Source: Paenibacillus xylanexedens
Lineage (GTDB): Bacteria > Bacillota > Bacilli > Paenibacillales > Paenibacillaceae
Direction: 5' to 3'
Assembly: GCF_001908275.1 (NCBI RefSeq)
Contig: NZ_CP018620.1
Span: 5,394,001-5,458,000 of the forward strand
Length of the DNA: 64,000 nucleotides
Below are positions 62,930 to 64,000 of this stretch, piece after piece. A program made the translations under genes and the position numbers. Numbering within the stretch: the stretch's first letter is position 1; each line of letters starts with the position of its first letter. The notes under the pieces are model-generated. The model searched no databases and was not told the DNA's origin. It was given only the letters and a program-made list of their open reading frames with translations.

Positions 62930-63223
62930 CTATTGCTCATTCTTCTTGTTCAAGGCTTCATATAAAATTGCCAAATTCCGCTCAAGCGCGCTAACCAGCT
63001 GCTTACCTGCACCTTCTGGAAGGAGCCCTGCACGAACAGCAAAATCAACTTCTTTGGAGAACCCATACATCTGTGTATCCAATACTTCCTCATAGAGAGG
63101 GCAGTAGCGGGTAGCCAGATTCTCCATCTGTACTTCAATAAGCTTCTGTATTTTATCTGCATCTTCTTGAAGAAGACTGATCGCTTTCAAATTCAGCTGG
63201 TCCTGCAGATCAGATGAAGTCAT
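62930..63223 (-). CDS. ylaN: YlaN family protein (DUF1507)
   Basis: 97 aa; ATG 63223 chosen for AGGGGGGAAAA upstream. All-helical small protein with the family core VQMENLATRYCPLYEEVLDT, QMYGFSKEVDFAVRAGL. In S. aureus and B. subtilis YlaN binds Fe(II), works with Fur and becomes important in iron shortage. B. subtilis has it next to ftsW; here it lies 2 kb from ftsW, with asp23 and the antiporter in between. Confidence 0.92.
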   Translation of the reverse strand: MTSSDLQDQLNLKAISLLQEDADKIQKLIEVQMENLATRYCPLYEEVLDTQMYGFSKEVDFAVRAGLLPEGAGKQLVSALERNLAILYEALNKKNEQ

Positions 63224-63403
63224 GCATTTTTCCCCCCTATGTCCCAAAAATCGCGTAAAGACGTTCTACCTCTAATATTAGACGAAATGAAGAGCTAATA
63301 CAAGAACCTGACCAAAATAAGCCCGCAAAGTTAAGCCTTTTGTTGAAGCTTAATCCACCTGTTCCAGCCACGTCCAGACGAGTATTCAGATCATTCCATG
63401 CCA

Positions 63404-63434
63404 AAAAACACCCCTGCCAAAAAGGCAAAGGTGC
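63404..63434 (-). terminator. Terminator of the HPr-like gene
   Basis: Minus strand: CACC-TTT-GCC and GGC-AGG-GGTG around TTTTT, followed by six T. Confidence 0.75.
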
Positions 63435-63447
63435 TTCTTGAGAGCTA

Positions 63448-63693
63448 TTACTCAGATGCGATGCTTACATTCAGTCCATGCTTGGCAAATACTTCTGACA
63501 TGGCTGCTTTTGCTTCAACTGCATCTGGACCATGAACATGCAGTTCATAGCTGTGCGTGCTGATCAGCGTTGTAAACAATCCGAGAATACTTTTCACATC
63601 GATATACTTGTTCTCCGAATGAAGCACGATTGAAGAAGTAAACTTGCCTGCTGTTTGAGCAATTTCTACTACAGCCGCGTTATTACTCGACAT
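63448..63693 (-). CDS. Short HPr-like protein lacking the His15 segment
   Basis: 81 aa; ATG with ACGGAGGGA upstream and no good start further up. From residue 5 on it aligns with HPr/Crh: AAVVEIAQTAGKFTSSIVL matches the first helix and next strand, YIDVKSILGLFTTL matches the Ser46 region (Ser kept), and VHGPDAVEAKAAMSEVF the last helix. The N-terminal strand and the loop with the phosphocarrier His15 are absent, so it cannot act in sugar phosphotransfer by that route. Phosphorylation at Ser46 remains conceivable. Single-gene unit. Function unknown. Confidence 0.7.
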   Translation of the reverse strand: MSSNNAAVVEIAQTAGKFTSSIVLHSENKYIDVKSILGLFTTLISTHSYELHVHGPDAVEAKAAMSEVFAKHGLNVSIASE

Positions 63694-63789
63694 AGGAATC
63701 CCTCCGTCTTTTTACTATTGGTATCATCTATTAATTACCACTACATGATACCGTGAATCCGCTTTCCTAGCAACAGCAAAATCCTGTTC

Positions 63790-64000
63790 CTACTTCAAAT
63801 GGTCCGGATTCAGGCATTCCAGCTCAGGAATGACAAAGATACCGTCTTTACGAATCAGCACATCGTCAAAATAAATCTCCCCGCCGCCATAATCCGGACG
63901 CTGGATCAATACGAGATCCCAGTGGATGGACGAGCGGTTGCCATTGTCAGTTTCTTCATACGCCTGACCTGGCGTAAAGTGCAAGCTGCCTGCGATTTTT
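63790..64000 (-). CDS. M29-family aminopeptidase, C-terminal fragment
   Basis: Partial gene running off the right edge; 70 codons are visible. The C-terminus has [42 protein letters not shown] and ends [10 protein letters not shown], as in thermophilic M29 (AmpS/AmpT) metallo-aminopeptidases, where the His-Trp-Asp supplies metal ligands. No terminator follows directly on the minus strand before the HPr-like gene. Confidence 0.82.
   Translation of the reverse strand, partial: KIAGSLHFTPGQAYEETDNGNRSSIHWDLVLIQRPDYGGGEIYFDDVLIRKDGIFVIPELECLNPDHLK

Noticed and set aside
1..64000. CRISPR arrays, tRNA or rRNA genes, prophage
   Set aside because: No regularly spaced short repeats, no cloverleaf or rRNA segments, and no integrase or structural phage genes were recognised.

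Overview
The window looks like a chromosome segment of an endospore-forming Bacillota, most probably a Paenibacillus. Reasons: SpoVM and a SpoVIF-like protein are present; the central block has the gene order of the Bacillus subtilis ylo region (rqcH, Ca-ATPase, yicC, remA, gmk, rpoZ, coaBC, priA, def, fmt, rsmB, rlmN, prpC, prkC, rsgA, rpe, spoVM, rpmB, fakA, recG); Shine-Dalgarno sites are strong; and TTG or GTG starts are common. No rRNA, tRNA, CRISPR array, prophage or insertion sequence with a transposase was seen.

Layout. 1-234 is the start of an SsuD-like flavin monooxygenase cut by the window edge. 919-1791 is an AraC-family regulator. 2049-10461 is a leftward six-gene cluster that looks like an exopolysaccharide synthesis locus: anchored glycoside-hydrolase-like protein, anchored HEAT-repeat protein, membrane glycosyltransferase, a degenerate GGDEF plus receiver protein, a UDP-sugar dehydrogenase and an anchored TIM-barrel protein. 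11319-12901 is a Y-family polymerase and YolD pair behind a LexA box. 13117-14683 holds glutaminase and an acetyltransferase. 14944-18838 is an MFS carrier with a LytS/LytTR two-component system and a 21-bp periodic operator array.

19145-44513 carries small membrane and sporulation genes, then the long leftward housekeeping block: recG, fakB-like degV, fakA, spoVM, rpe, rsgA, prkC, prpC, rlmN, rsmB, fmt, def, priA, coaBC, rpoZ, gmk, remA, yicC, yitJ and dapF. rpmB runs the other way. 44696-49682 is a Ca-type P-ATPase divergent from rqcH. 50062-58944 has an acetyltransferase, a PHP phosphoesterase, a LysR regulator, ylbG and ricF, a bacterial XPB helicase with its partner, and an M20 peptidase. 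59155-64000 has yugN, ftsW, asp23, a Ca/H exchanger, ylaN, a short HPr-like protein and the end of an M29 aminopeptidase.

The most unusual signal lies between the genes. Five intergenic copies of a roughly 160-230 bp element fold end-to-end into one long hairpin, with paired base changes between copies in several stems. A second family of three elements shares TTCAAAAAGTC ends and ranges from 203 bp down to 31 bp. I recognise neither as a named family. Other items worth attention are the receiver domain with Glu in place of the phospho-acceptor Asp, the triple 21-bp repeat before the MFS gene, and an HPr-like protein lacking the His15 segment.
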